The notes under the pieces were generated by a model that worked only from the letters and a program-made list of their open reading frames with translations, had not been told where the DNA came from and did not search any database. From Hyphomicrobiales bacterium (GTDB lineage Bacteria > Pseudomonadota > Alphaproteobacteria > Rhizobiales > Rhizobiaceae): DNA of 64,000 bases. Position numbers and translations under genes: made by a program. Position 1 is the first letter of the stretch, and each line of letters begins with the position of its first letter. The DNA lies in the NCBI GenBank assembly GCA_900465665.1, contig UBJO01000044.1, positions 1-64,000 of the forward strand. Reading direction: 5' to 3'. This document shows positions 54,331 to 63,432 of the stretch, in pieces.

Positions 54331-54405
54331 AAAAAAATCCCCCGGTCGAAACCAGGGGCTAAGGGGGGAAGAGAGCCACGAAGGAAAGGCGTTCACGTGG
54401 CCTCA
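54331..54405 (-). ncRNA. candidate stress sRNA C
   Basis: Predicted RNA of about 75 nt: hairpin GCCACG/CGTGGC (54375-54380 with 54396-54401), a CUCUUCCCCCC linker, and a terminator (CCCCTGGT/ACCGGGGG with one G-U) ending in seven T on the minus strand. It resembles sRNA B base for base over the terminator and by structure over hairpin 1. A full-consensus stress promoter stands directly upstream. Confidence 0.6.
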
Positions 54406-54411
54406 CTCAAA

Positions 54412-54436
54412 AACGATCGGTCGATGACAAAGTTCC
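54412..54436 (-). promoter_or_regulatory. EcfG-type promoter of sRNA C
   Basis: GGAAC-N16-CGTT, full consensus. Confidence 0.65.
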
Positions 54437-55030
54437 CTGTCCAATAGGAAAATTGACCGATGTGACAAAAGGACCGGTTCAACTTGGAAAGGCAGGCCAG
54501 TCGCACTTGATCAATTGCTTCCCATGGTCCGTTCAGAGATAACTTCAGGGGAGATTCCGATCGAGACGGTCCCAGCTATTGGCCCCGCTGTTGACATCTT
54601 GCGGTCTGGTTGGGCCGCTCACAGTACCTCACGTCGCAAGCGTTAAGGGTGAGCAGCGCCAGGATCCTCGCCGATTGTAGTCGAGCACCGAGGTGCAACA
54701 TAATAAAAGGGGCAGTTATCAATTACAGAAAAGCCCGCCGGGGGTGTCGGCGGGCATTTGGCATGACAGGGACCGCTTCAGTTTCTGTCAGGTAGATCAC
54801 ATCCGCCCGTAATGTGCATTTAGCGGAAAGGAGTAGGCCTCAGTCGTGATAGCATAGCGCCTCCCGCAATTCTTGATCACATAATCGCGCCGGCGGGTCC
54901 GGCGTGGCCAGCTCGTCGTCGGTTGCAAGCGACAATTATCGCGCTAGTTCCGCGAAACAACGTCAATCGGGAGCCGCCTACAAGGCGCTTGCCATTATAG
55001 GGGTGGTCTGGGCTGGCGTTACTTTGGACT
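54437..55030. other. intergenic with one terminator-like hairpin
   Basis: GCCCGCC/GGCGGGC hairpin at 54733-54755 with TTTT on the minus strand; an RNA ending there may start near 54850, but no promoter is clear. No gene seen. Confidence 0.4.
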
Positions 55031-55594
55031 TCAGAACTTATACCCGACCTGCACTCCAGCACGTGTCATGCCGTTGTTGGGTCCGTCGCAGAGATTGGCA
55101 TGCGAGGAATGAGCAACTTGCGCCATGAGGTTCCAGTGTGCATCGAGGCGATAACCAACGCCGAGATATTCATGGAAAAGGAACCGGCAGCCAAGGTTGG
55201 GACCGTCCACGCTGTTTTCGAGATCGCCATTGTGCCAGACCCCGCCAAATCCGGCCTCGGCAAACAACTTCTCGTTGAAGTTCACGGTCCAGGCCAGGCC
55301 GCCGAAGATCTGCGTCGCCTCACCGGAGGTGCCGATAGAGGTGCCGAGGTTCAGCCGTGGGCGAGCCAGCGTCTGCTTCCAGTCTGTTGCCGTGTCCTGG
55401 CCGAACGGATCGAAGAAGACCGTGACTTCCGGAAAGACACCTTCTTCGTGGCTGTGACCGTCCTGGATCGACGCCGAGGCGCCAAATCGCAGTTCGTCGA
55501 AGATCTTCTCATCCGCGTGCGCGTATACGGGCAAAAGCGAGGTATTCACGACAATTGCCGCATACAGCAAGCCGTGACCGATAGATGCTTTCAT
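55031..55594 (-). CDS. lipid A 3-O-deacylase (PagL-like)
   Basis: 187 residues from the ATG at 55594. Signal peptide (LLYAAIVVNTSLLPVYAHA), then an outer-membrane beta-barrel with alternating strands. The C-terminal AHSSHANLCDGPNNGMTRAG and final VQVGYKF match the active-site strand and terminal aromatic of PagL-type acyloxyacyl hydrolases (catalytic His and Ser in H-x-S). It would remove the 3-linked acyl chain of lipid A in the outer membrane. Monocistronic; no stress-type promoter was found. Confidence 0.7.
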   Translation of the reverse strand: MKASIGHGLLYAAIVVNTSLLPVYAHADEKIFDELRFGASASIQDGHSHEEGVFPEVTVFFDPFGQDTATDWKQTLARPRLNLGTSIGTSGEATQIFGGLAWTVNFNEKLFAEAGFGGVWHNGDLENSVDGPNLGCRFLFHEYLGVGYRLDAHWNLMAQVAHSSHANLCDGPNNGMTRAGVQVGYKF

Positions 55595-56194
55595 ATTTGT
55601 CCCCATGCGAAGCGCTCGATGTCGGCGAATCTCGCCTATCAACCCTTTGGTAGCACCGTTAAAGTTGCGGTAAACCAGTCTTTGTTCTCGACACGAGATT
55701 TCTCATCCCCTGCGGCTAATACGCAACATGTGGATAGCCGCCCCTCAGGCGACCGAGACGTGCAATGTTGGTGAGAAATCCAGTTGACGCGTGCCTCGTA
55801 GTGGCCGTCGCATCAATGTATTGCGAAAATGCGCCGCACCTTGAAAGTGGTATTCCCGTGGTCTTGAATTTCGAACCGGTAGGAGTTGGCTATCTGTGCG
55901 CGAGCCCAGCTTTCGTGAGGCGCCACATGAGCGCCCGTGATCGATCGCCGACTTCAGCAAGTCCGGCTTCCTTCGCCAAGGTGACCGTCTCTCAATTAAC
56001 GCCTGACCGCGGCGACTTGAACTCGTCGCTCGTCAGGCTGTGAAGCAATAGCGCGAGGCTAAGACTTGGACCACGGACCATCATGCTTGGTCCTCTCAAG
56101 TCCTTAGCGGACGGGCGGTTCACCAATTAATCAGAGACGATTGCTGTCCATCGCTGCGCAACGGGTATCGACGACGAGTTGTTGCGAAAGGGAT
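55595..56194. other. intergenic, no gene seen
   Basis: No supportable gene; upstream region of the PagL-like gene. Confidence 0.4.
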
Positions 56195-56268
56195 GTGGAG
56201 AGCCGACAAGCGTTGAGGGACTTTTGGCCCTCCACACGCCGAGGAAGCATGGAAAACCTGCTCGGCGG
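56195..56268 (-). ncRNA. R-family candidate sRNA, copy R4
   Basis: Hairpin 1 closes with GCCGAG/CTCGGC (arm 56261-56266) but its loop differs from R1/R2 and forms its own inner stem. Hairpin 2 closes with GTGGAG/CTCCAC (arm 56195-56200) around GGGCC-AAAA-G(U)CCC. The promoter GGAAC-N16-AGTT lies eight bases before hairpin 1. Sequence drift with conserved pairing supports a functional RNA. Confidence 0.55.
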
Positions 56269-56274
56269 GACAGT

Positions 56275-56299
56275 AACTCGCCATAGGGCGACATGTTCC
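56275..56299 (-). promoter_or_regulatory. EcfG-type promoter of R4
   Basis: GGAAC-N16-AGTT on the minus strand, pointing into R4, 129 bases beyond the Crp/Fnr gene stop. Confidence 0.6.
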
Positions 56300-56427
56300 G
56301 TCGCCAGCTAAAGAAGACGGCTTTAGCGGAAACAAAGCCCGTCGCCCTGTCTCGACTTTTGAGCGACACGTCGATTACGTCGACCGCACAATCATTGGAA
56401 ACTCACATGAGGTTTCATAAGCGACTA

Positions 56428-57150
56428 TCACTGTGCCGCCATGGCATCAGGTGGCAGTTTTGCCAGCATATCGAACCACGCGTTTTCGGCGGCGCCATAG
56501 AAGTCTCCGGCAGCCGCTTCAAGGCCAGGGCGATCCACAATTTCGACATACCCACGCTTAGACCGGATCCAATGCTCACCTTCGAAGACATGCAGCCATT
56601 CGGTCACGCTCGCGCGCCTGACGTTGATATAGCTACCAAGCTCGTCGTGTGTCGCCACGATCTTATCCCCATCGATCCGGTCATGCAGCATGAGCAGCTC
56701 GCGCGCGAGATTCTGCTCGATGTTACCGGCGCGCCCGCTCGCGGCGATCATGGCGGACTGGACGTTGCGCCATGCGTCATACCGTGCAAGCCTAAACGCC
56801 AACTCTTCGTCTTGTCGCACCAGCGCCTTTAGCGCATCCGGCAGAATCTCGAGTGCCCAACCGTCGGTGCGCGCCTCAGCAACGAAACGCGCTGGCGAGG
56901 CGTCGGTGAGGAGACTGATGCCAGTCATTCCTTCTCGCCCTATCATACCGACCTCGACGTTGACGGCAGGCGACAAGGGGAAAATAACGGAAATCACGCC
57001 CTCTTCAACGAAAAGCGCGCTATGGATCATGTGAGGAGGTTGCTCGATCTTTTCGCCGCGATGAAATGATCGTCGCCTCAAAAAAGGCTGCAGCGACCGT
57101 CTCACATCCGACGATAGAACGCTCAGCAAGCGGTTGCGATATAACAGCAT
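56428..57150 (-). CDS. Crp/Fnr-family transcriptional regulator
   Basis: 240 residues from the ATG at 57150; the long frame to 57309 is not used. N-terminal cyclic-nucleotide-binding-type beta roll (RSLQPFLRRRSFHRGEKIEQ, FVEEGVISVIFPLS, GMIGREGMTGISLL), dimer helix, C-terminal winged helix (ATHDELGSYINVRRASVTEW, LRV-type recognition). No Cys cluster of Fnr. This subgroup, which lacks ligand residues, is common in rhizobia; ligand and targets unknown. The R4 RNA lies downstream on the same strand. Confidence 0.85.
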   Translation of the reverse strand: MLLYRNRLLSVLSSDVRRSLQPFLRRRSFHRGEKIEQPPHMIHSALFVEEGVISVIFPLSPAVNVEVGMIGREGMTGISLLTDASPARFVAEARTDGWALEILPDALKALVRQDEELAFRLARYDAWRNVQSAMIAASGRAGNIEQNLARELLMLHDRIDGDKIVATHDELGSYINVRRASVTEWLHVFEGEHWIRSKRGYVEIVDRPGLEAAAGDFYGAAENAWFDMLAKLPPDAMAAQ

Positions 57151-57381
57151 GATGAGTGGATATAGCGCGCTGCGCGAAAAGAAACTTTTCCGTACGCTAA
57201 CGTACAAAATGCATCTTGTTTTTCTCTGTGCAGCGCTGAGGAGAACGTGAGATGCGGTTTGCTCTCGCATGCATATCTGAAAGCGCCCCAGAAATACTAG
57301 TGCGTTCACCTCAGTCCGCGATCTCTCATCGTCATACAGTCATTTTCGATCTACAAGTTCGGCCGAGCAGGTGGTAGGAAG

Positions 57382-57627
57382 TCAACCTCTCAAGATGCCC
57401 GCTTCCCTTGCCGCATGCACAAAAGCAAGTTTCGCCTTCGCGGTGGCCATCTTTCCGTCAAGCGCTTGTAGACAGGCTCGCCGGGCCACGGAAAACGATT
57501 TTCCACCTTTCGTCGGCCAGGACGTCATCAAAAACGCGACAGCTTCCCTGTTGCTCCCAACACAGCGGAAGTGATCGGCATCATCCATCATGAGTTCAAT
57601 AGGTTTGTCCCAGAGATCTACGCTCAT
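57382..57627 (-). CDS. DUF982 domain protein
   Basis: 81 residues from the ATG at 57627 (AAGGAA upstream). DUF982 pattern: LWDKPIELMM, VGSNREAVAFLMTSWPTKGG, ACLQALDGKMATAKAKLAFV, HAAREAGIL. Third clear member in the window. No stress-type promoter was seen upstream. Function unknown. Confidence 0.7.
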   Translation of the reverse strand: MSVDLWDKPIELMMDDADHFRCVGSNREAVAFLMTSWPTKGGKSFSVARRACLQALDGKMATAKAKLAFVHAAREAGILRG

Positions 57628-57927
57628 CTTGGTTCCTTTTTGTTTACTCGAGAGGAAATGCATTCGGCGTGGGACCGTTCCCCCGCTCGGACCGAAGTCC
57701 TACTCCCGGTTGCGACCAAAGACTTACGCTGCGGCGCGCTGAGGGCTTGATGACCACTGTCTTTGGCCACACCGCGCCCTGAAAGCGCGTTCGACAAAAT
57801 TGTTGTCGCGCGCCGGCGCCTTTTGCTTTTCCGGGCCTGCAAATTGCGCTAAAAAGGAGGGGGTTGAAATACTAATTTCACTTCCCAGATCGTGCGCCGT
57901 CAAACGCGTCTAAGAAAGGAGATGACG

Positions 57928-58221
57928 ATGGCAAACACACTGTTTGACGCACCACTGTTTATGAAAAAACGCCACTATATTCAAGAACTGGCCAGTCTTG
58001 AGGACGTCTTCGATTTCTTGGAGGAACTCCCGGAAGAGGCGAGAGATACAAGATATAACCTGCTCGACAAGGCCTGCCGTATGGCCGCGCAAGGTATTGT
58101 CCCCCTGCCTGCGATCCGTGAAGGCGTCCGTCGGTTCTTGATTAGGCGTCATTTGCTGGCAAATATCGAGGAAGTTCCGTTAGTTGTGAAACGTCGCTCC
58201 GATCGTAACGTGGGTTCCTAA
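57928..58221 (+). CDS. DUF982-like protein
   Basis: 97 residues behind AAAGGAGATGACG. FDAPLFMKKRHYIQELASLE, EDVFDFLEELPEEARDTRYN, LLDKACRMAAQGIVPLPAIR and FLIRRHLL reproduce the DUF982 order, with the conserved W-P replaced by L-P. Probably a diverged member. Divergent from the 57382 paralogue. Confidence 0.55.
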   Translation: MANTLFDAPLFMKKRHYIQELASLEDVFDFLEELPEEARDTRYNLLDKACRMAAQGIVPLPAIREGVRRFLIRRHLLANIEEVPLVVKRRSDRNVGS

Positions 58222-58540
58222 GGACCCATCACGAGCTCAATCGAATTCTTGCCCGTTCGGGGCGACCGAGCGGGCTCGATCGTATCGACATCTGTCCTTA
58301 ATCGGCGATCCATGAGCCCTTTGAGCCGGGTCCCTCAAGATAGGCTTGCTTGAACTTATCCGCGCGGGATACTGAAACCCGCGGGCTGGGGCCTATCCGT
58401 CCGGGCCCTGCGGTTCTTCCGCTATTGTCATCGTGCAAACGGTTGCCTGCCGCCGCCCGATCGATCAAGCAATTCAAGCGTCTATTCTATGCCGCAAGAA
58501 CCTATCCGAAGCCAAGGCAGCAGATGAAAGATCCCTGGCG
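58222..58540. other. intergenic, no gene seen
   Basis: No supportable gene. Confidence 0.4.
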
Positions 58541-58672
58541 TCAGGGGAACGTAGCTTCTTGAACGAGCCACCAAACCGGCAGGAAAGCAACCGTTATCGC
58601 AATGGCCCATGCCGAAACGAATTTGATTATATACTGGCGACGAAACCGTAACTCGTTCCACTCGTAATACAT
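58541..58672 (-). CDS. 43-aa membrane miniprotein
   Basis: ATG at 58672 with GGAG six bases upstream. Polar N-terminus with WNELRFRRQY, then one hydrophobic helix (IIKFVSAWAIAITVAFLPVW) and a short tail. Fourth miniprotein of this layout in the window. Function unknown. Confidence 0.55.
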   Translation of the reverse strand: MYYEWNELRFRRQYIIKFVSAWAIAITVAFLPVWWLVQEATFP

Positions 58673-59041
58673 TAGCATCTCCCCATTCAATCCCACACAA
58701 CTGCGCTTTCGATGTAGAGTCGAGTGCTAGAATGCCACACTGCTTCACGAAGTGCGTTCGAGTGGAACGCGAGCCTTCGACCTGAAGGCTTTGGACACAT
58801 TGAAAAAGAGCACCATTTCCCGGAGGAGAGACCGGAAATGATGCATGGGGGCGGCGGCTCTATTGCACACGGATCTTCGGCCGGCCACACACATACGTCA
58901 GAACACGCGGTGGCATAAACCGACACTCTAATTGGCCTGACACGCTAGTCGTGAGGCCGATTGAACGGCGTGGCACTCGGCGCTGGTCTGAGACCAAACC
59001 AATACAGGACACCCACGTCCGCTGCTCTTTTACTCAGCCGT
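58673..59041. other. intergenic with one weak frame
   Basis: A His-rich plus frame 58724-58918 (MLECHTASRSAFEWN...) lacks a ribosome site and is not called. Confidence 0.35.
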
Positions 59042-59293
59042 TTACTGTTGATTGAAACCAGGGGTTAAGATCGGGGACAAGTCACCCGCCATTTTATCGC
59101 CAGGAGCGTCGTTTCGATTCCTGATATACTCCGCTATATCGCCGCCACAGGCAGTGTTCAGTTCATCAAAAGAGTAGCCTGCGGCTTCCGCTTCCGCTCG
59201 CAGAAACTCGGCTTGTTGTTCAACGGCCGCGCTGTCGCTGGGATTGAGCTCGCGTCCGAGATTGTCGTCAAGCCATTCGTTGATAGTTTTCAT
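59042..59293 (-). CDS. hypothetical protein, DUF768-like
   Basis: 83 residues, AGGAGG ribosome site before the ATG at 59293. INEWLDDNLGRELNPSDSAA, QAEFLRAEAEAAGYSFDEL and GDIAEYIRNRNDAP resemble the short rhizobial DUF768 family (helical, acidic). Function unknown. Single gene. Confidence 0.55.
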   Translation of the reverse strand: MKTINEWLDDNLGRELNPSDSAAVEQQAEFLRAEAEAAGYSFDELNTACGGDIAEYIRNRNDAPGDKMAGDLSPILTPGFNQQ

Positions 59294-59920
59294 CACATCC
59301 TCCTAGACAGATGGGCGAGCCCCGTGGCGCGCCTCTAGCTGTAACGTTGGACGAAGGAGGAGGTTGCGCATATTTCGCCTTTGTATTCAGCTTCGGAGGG
59401 CTTGTGGCTATTAGGACGTCTGGCTGCTTTCGCGGCTGAACACCGGATGTGGCCCCCGTGCTCGTTGCCCTTGGTCGCCCAAGGCGGCCACGGTGCTTAC
59501 TGTCTGAGCCTGAGCTTGCGTCTTACATGGCCCGCGGTTTGCCAGGAGCTGCGCGACTAATGCTGTGCTCAAGCATCGTAATTGTCGTCGATGCCTTCCA
59601 AAAGCTGCCGTGCAACGCACGCCGCATATAGTGCCCGCGCGAAATCGCCCAGGGACTTTGAGCTCCGCCCAACAGGTTTTGGAAAAGCGCAAAATCCAAG
59701 CAGCCGAGAAACTCACGACGCGGCCGCAGCTGAATATGAGCTCGCGTTCCTCGAACCAACGACGCTCTCAAGTTAGGCTTGCCTTCGCTCTGGTTGGCAC
59801 TTTTGGAGCTGCCAGTAAACTTGCCGCCACAAACATCGAAATTGGCGTTCGCATTGCCATCACTGCGGATCCTTTGCTATACTGTTTTTTTCGGGCATGA
59901 GTTTCTTCAAGGAGGCAGCT
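59294..59920. other. intergenic, no gene seen
   Basis: Frames on both strands lack start signals. Confidence 0.4.
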
Positions 59921-60172
59921 ATGCAGAGCAGACTTGAAGATGACTATGTTGCCTTGACGACACGACTTCGGGCGGTCGAGGCCTTTTGTGACTTCCTCAG
60001 CCATGGCGGCATCGTTCGTGTCGCGGAAACCGAGGGCGCACCTTTCACAGAGGTGACGAAAATCATGCTCGCTAGGCACCGTCGGGAAGCCGACGCGATC
60101 CGCAAGATGAGACGGACCCTCTACCCCGATCGCGCGGATGAAGACTTTCCCCCTTTGTGCAGCCGTCACTAA
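59921..60172 (+). CDS. hypothetical helical protein, 83 aa
   Basis: ATG at 59921 with AAGGAGG at six bases; earlier ATG at 59897 ignored. Helical, charged: RLEDDYVALTTRLRAVEAFC and IMLARHRREADAIRKMRRTL. Short helical hairpin protein; family not recognised. Confidence 0.6.
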   Translation: MQSRLEDDYVALTTRLRAVEAFCDFLSHGGIVRVAETEGAPFTEVTKIMLARHRREADAIRKMRRTLYPDRADEDFPPLCSRH

Positions 60173-60384
60173 TCTGTGAAACCCGCGCCGGTGAGCTAGC
60201 TAGACCACCGATGGCGCAACTGCTCACAAAGCGATTGCGTGATGGGAGGGAGTGTTCATAGGTTTCGAGGCAAAGGTTAGTCTCGTTCTCAAACGACGCC
60301 GCCGCGTGAGGCTCCGAACCATATTCCTAGCTTCGACACCGAGCTCTTTTTAAGCAAAGGCCGCCGTCCGCCTCGCGATCGTCA

Positions 60385-60606
60385 TCAATGGCGGCCTGGC
60401 GGCGGCAGAACCGCCTCGATTTGATTGTTGGCGCACATGGCTACCGTCGCTCCCATCACCGAGATGGAAACAAGCGTTGCGCCGGTTTCCTGCTTCTGGA
60501 CTACCGATATTGTGGCAGTGCTGAACGCCTGTCCCCCGACGAGATATCTGTCGAGCATTCGTCGCTGCAACGCCAGATCGTGTGCGTCCTGGATCCTCTT
60601 CCACAA
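60385..60606 (-). CDS. hypothetical protein, 73 aa
   Basis: Frame contains a helical start (ALQRRMLDRYLVGGQAFSTA) and two beta strands (TGATLVSISVMGATVAMCAN). Only a TTG start is available at 60606 because a stop lies just upstream in frame, so the real start may be an internal ATG or the gene may be frameshifted. An AGGCCGCC/GGCGGCCT hairpin overlaps its end. Confidence 0.45.
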   Translation of the reverse strand: MWKRIQDAHDLALQRRMLDRYLVGGQAFSTATISVVQKQETGATLVSISVMGATVAMCANNQIEAVLPPPGRH

Positions 60607-60769
60607 CGACGCCGCCTTACCCGACCTGGGTCACACTCTAGAAAAAGCTTAATATGGCGGGCAGCCAGTGGCCAAGAGGTCCGAGGCTCCGATTATGTTT
60701 CAATCGCGTTAAGGCGGGCTCCACCGCTCTGAACTGTCAGGTAGCTTGCTCTTGCTTTTGGCAACCGCA

Positions 60770-61480
60770 CTACCATTCAATCGGGCTGCCATCGTATGCG
60801 ATGAACTTGCCCGTCTCAGTCTGTCTGTCCAGCGCGCGAAGGATTGAGGTGGCCGCTTCTTCGGGACTGACCGTCGGATGACCCTTTGAGTAGGGAGCAG
60901 AGAGGGGCGTTCGGACCGTTCCCGGATGCATAGCCGTGACGACGGCATTTGGATGCGTTCGCGCCAACTCGATGGAGGCGGTTCGAACAATCTGATTGAG
61001 CGCCGCCTTGGACGCGCGATACGAGATCCAGCCGCCCTTTTTGTTATCTGTAATGGAGCCAACGCGTGCGGACAGAAACACCGCCGCCGTCCGAGACCTG
61101 CGATCCAGCTGCGGCAGAAAATGCTTTGCCACCAACGCTGGGCCGATCGCATTGACGCGAAACTGCGAAAGCATGATCTCGGGATCGATTTGACGAAGAG
61201 ATTTCTCCGGTGACTGACCGTGCGTCGTAAGCACGCCCGTCGCGCATATCAGCAAATGGATAGGGCCGTTCGAGATGCGACCCGCGCGATCGGCGATGTT
61301 CACCTCCGATAGCAGATCGAACCCGTCAGACCCGCGCGCAACCTCAACCAGCTCGCCAAGCTGTTCATCGCTTCTTAAACGATCACAAAGCGCACGCCCG
61401 ATCCCTCCGCTCGCACCTATGACAACGGCGCGGTAGCCTTGTGGCAGGGATCTTAGATGTGAACCTGCTTCGCAACCCAT
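60770..61480 (-). CDS. short-chain dehydrogenase/reductase, CsgA-like
   Basis: 236 residues. Cofactor loop GASGGIG near residue 22, LLICATGVL (NNAG-equivalent), catalytic SARVGSITDNKKGGWISYRA with Y-x-x-x-K as YRASK, and VVTAMHPGTVRTPLSAPYSK. Typical of the C-factor/YciK-like SDR group, NAD(P)-dependent with unknown substrate. Monocistronic; no nearby pathway genes. Confidence 0.85.
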   Translation of the reverse strand: MGCEAGSHLRSLPQGYRAVVIGASGGIGRALCDRLRSDEQLGELVEVARGSDGFDLLSEVNIADRAGRISNGPIHLLICATGVLTTHGQSPEKSLRQIDPEIMLSQFRVNAIGPALVAKHFLPQLDRRSRTAAVFLSARVGSITDNKKGGWISYRASKAALNQIVRTASIELARTHPNAVVTAMHPGTVRTPLSAPYSKGHPTVSPEEAATSILRALDRQTETGKFIAYDGSPIEW

Positions 61481-61926
61481 GGGTCAAAATCCATCACTTG
61501 CCATCCATTCGACTGCACCGCCAGAGTGAAGGTGTTTCGAACGCAAAGCGGCGTCACTTGTGCATTCCTACGATCCAGGCTTGGTATCAGATTACGGGAA
61601 AAGACGTTGGAATGGAATTTTGCGCCGCGGGCTCCCTCGGCGAAATCGCGAGAGGCACGATTGCTTCAGTCATCGGAAGGCCGGCCAACCAAAAGCGGAG
61701 AGCGTTGCGCCATCAAACTCGCTCTGCGAGGTTGGACGCCCGGAAAGGCAGAACCAATGGCGTTTGCATATCGATTTCGCTATCGCACGCAACCAACTCT
61801 CACAAGCTGAGCTTGAACGCACCAGTCGCAAGCCGACTCGCTTAGAATGGAACCATATGATCATCGAGAGCTTTCATATGCGCCAGCGAGATGTCTGTCG
61901 CGTCGACAATATGAGGAACGTTTCAG
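61481..61926. other. intergenic, no gene seen
   Basis: Overlapping frames of chance type. Confidence 0.4.
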
Positions 61927-62172
61927 ATGCGCCTTTTGGGCCTGAATGTAGCGAGAACGACCGAGGGTACGATTACGGTAGAGTATCATGGGGAGGGCAA
62001 CGAGCTCATTACCGTGCGCATGTCCGTGGATAGTGCCGTCAATGACGAACAAGCTGTCATTTTCGCTGAGAAAATGATGGAGGACATGAGTGCAGCTCGG
62101 CGTGCATCAAGATCAACACAGGGCGGCCAAGACGTTAATCTCGACGGAACGCTAGCATCCGAGGCCCGTTAA
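61927..62172 (+). CDS. hypothetical protein, 81 aa
   Basis: GAGGAA about ten bases before the ATG. VARTTEGTITVEYHGEGNEL then ITVRMSVDSAVNDEQAVIFA and EKMMEDMSAA: two beta strands and a helix, like other short rhizobial stress-type proteins. Function unknown. Confidence 0.55.
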   Translation: MRLLGLNVARTTEGTITVEYHGEGNELITVRMSVDSAVNDEQAVIFAEKMMEDMSAARRASRSTQGGQDVNLDGTLASEAR

Positions 62173-62693
62173 GGCCTAGCAACCCATCGCGTCAGCCTCG
62201 GTGGGTTTGACCAGGTCTATGCCAAGAACTGTGTTTGCGATTGGCCCGGCAAAATCCGAAGAGCCGTAAAGCGCTTATCCAAACGATCTGACAGTGGTTA
62301 CGGCAGAGAGGGTCTGCCGAAGGCGTTCCGCGATCGCCCACTCACCGGCAAACTCGCTGATCCCGGAAGGTTCATCGAGATGGCCGGTCGACTTATCGCC
62401 GTCGCGACCGATCGTGATATGGGCGCCCACTATGGTCCTCTGGGCACCGGCGTTAAATAGGCTGGCCGGGCCAAGAAAAGGCCTCGAGCCACGGACAACA
62501 ATCGGTGAGCTAATCGGTGGTTGGTCGCCTATCCGCCCTCTTGCTTTAGGGAAATCTTGAGGGGGTGATCACATCATCGCGGGATCGAAGGCGACTGCTT
62601 TTTGGCTCCTTTTAACATGGCTGACCAGGCTTGTGCGTTGTGAAGCCTACGAGCCAATTCTCTTCCCGTCCGCAATATGCTCAGGTTTGCATG
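62173..62693. other. intergenic, no gene seen
   Basis: No supportable gene. Confidence 0.4.
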
Positions 62694-63089
62694 ATGGCCC
62701 ACTCACTCGACGATCTGGCGAAGCTATCTCAAAGAGAGCGGCGACGCCTGATATTTCGAAAGACGGCATCGAAGTATCGAGATCTTGGGGTGCCTATCGA
62801 CGGAAATTCGCGTTTCAGGGAGCTGATTGAACGATGGATCGACGGCGAAATCGAAATGAAGGACGTAGCAGCCGGCGCTAGAGAGCCGGTTTCGAACGCA
62901 CCGCCTCCCTTACTTCCAGGCGTAAACCCTCCATCGAACCTTGTCCAAACTTGGGACCATGGCGACGTCGAGCTTTCAAACGACGCTACCAAGGGCCAGA
63001 GCTCCAAACAAGAACCGCGAGCTGTACAGGATGACCTTCTCAGGGCAATTAACGAGCTAGCACAACGCGGCTTTACCGACCACAAGTAA
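62694..63089 (+). CDS. hypothetical protein, 131 aa
   Basis: From the ATG at 62694 (others at 62631 and 62691). N-terminal helical domain: LDDLAKLSQRERRRLIFRKT, then RFRELIERWIDGEIEMKDVA, followed by a Pro-rich linker and a C-terminal helix (DDLLRAINELAQRGF). Not recognised. Confidence 0.5.
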   Translation: MAHSLDDLAKLSQRERRRLIFRKTASKYRDLGVPIDGNSRFRELIERWIDGEIEMKDVAAGAREPVSNAPPPLLPGVNPPSNLVQTWDHGDVELSNDATKGQSSKQEPRAVQDDLLRAINELAQRGFTDHK

Positions 63090-63287
63090 CTGCGTCAGCG
63101 TCGCTCTCTGCGGCACGTTGCTGGATGCCCCTCGCCAAACCATTCAGCATTTTGAACGGGTAAACTCGCAAACAGCTGTTTCATGTCTGACTTCTCGAAA
63201 GTCGCCAGCCAAGCGTGGCTCCTGGGCTCAAACGCAACGAAAGGCCAAAGGTTATTACACAGCCGTACTCGTCCCGCGGCCGAAATT

Positions 63288-63401
63288 TGGTAGTCGGGGC
63301 AGGGATTCGAACCCCGCGTCACAGCGCGAAGGCTGGAAGCGACCTCGGTTTTCCGAGGGTAGGGAGAGCACCGCGCTCCAATTACGCTTACGCCCGACTA
63401 C
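63288..63401 (-). tRNA. tRNA-like gene with expanded variable region
   Basis: On the minus strand the 3' end is a clear tRNA half: T-arm CGGGG-TTCGAAT-CCCTG, acceptor strand CCCCGACT and ACCA. The 5' side begins GTAGTCGGG, pairing over nine bases with CCCGACTAC. A D-arm (GCG-TAATTGGAG-CGC) follows, then an anticodon-type arm GGTG-CTCTCCC-TACC, which would give CUC (Glu). About 45 bases then form two further hairpins before the T-arm, far longer than a normal variable arm. Either an unusual tRNA, a tRNA with an insertion, or a decayed copy. Total about 114 nt. Confidence 0.45.
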
Positions 63402-63407
63402 ACCACT

Positions 63408-63432
63408 AACACCCGTCATGGCAAGGAGTTCC
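63408..63432 (-). promoter_or_regulatory. EcfG-type promoter before the tRNA-like RNA
   Basis: GGAAC-N16-TGTT; predicted start falls at about 63401, the 5' end of the tRNA-like structure. Confidence 0.4.
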
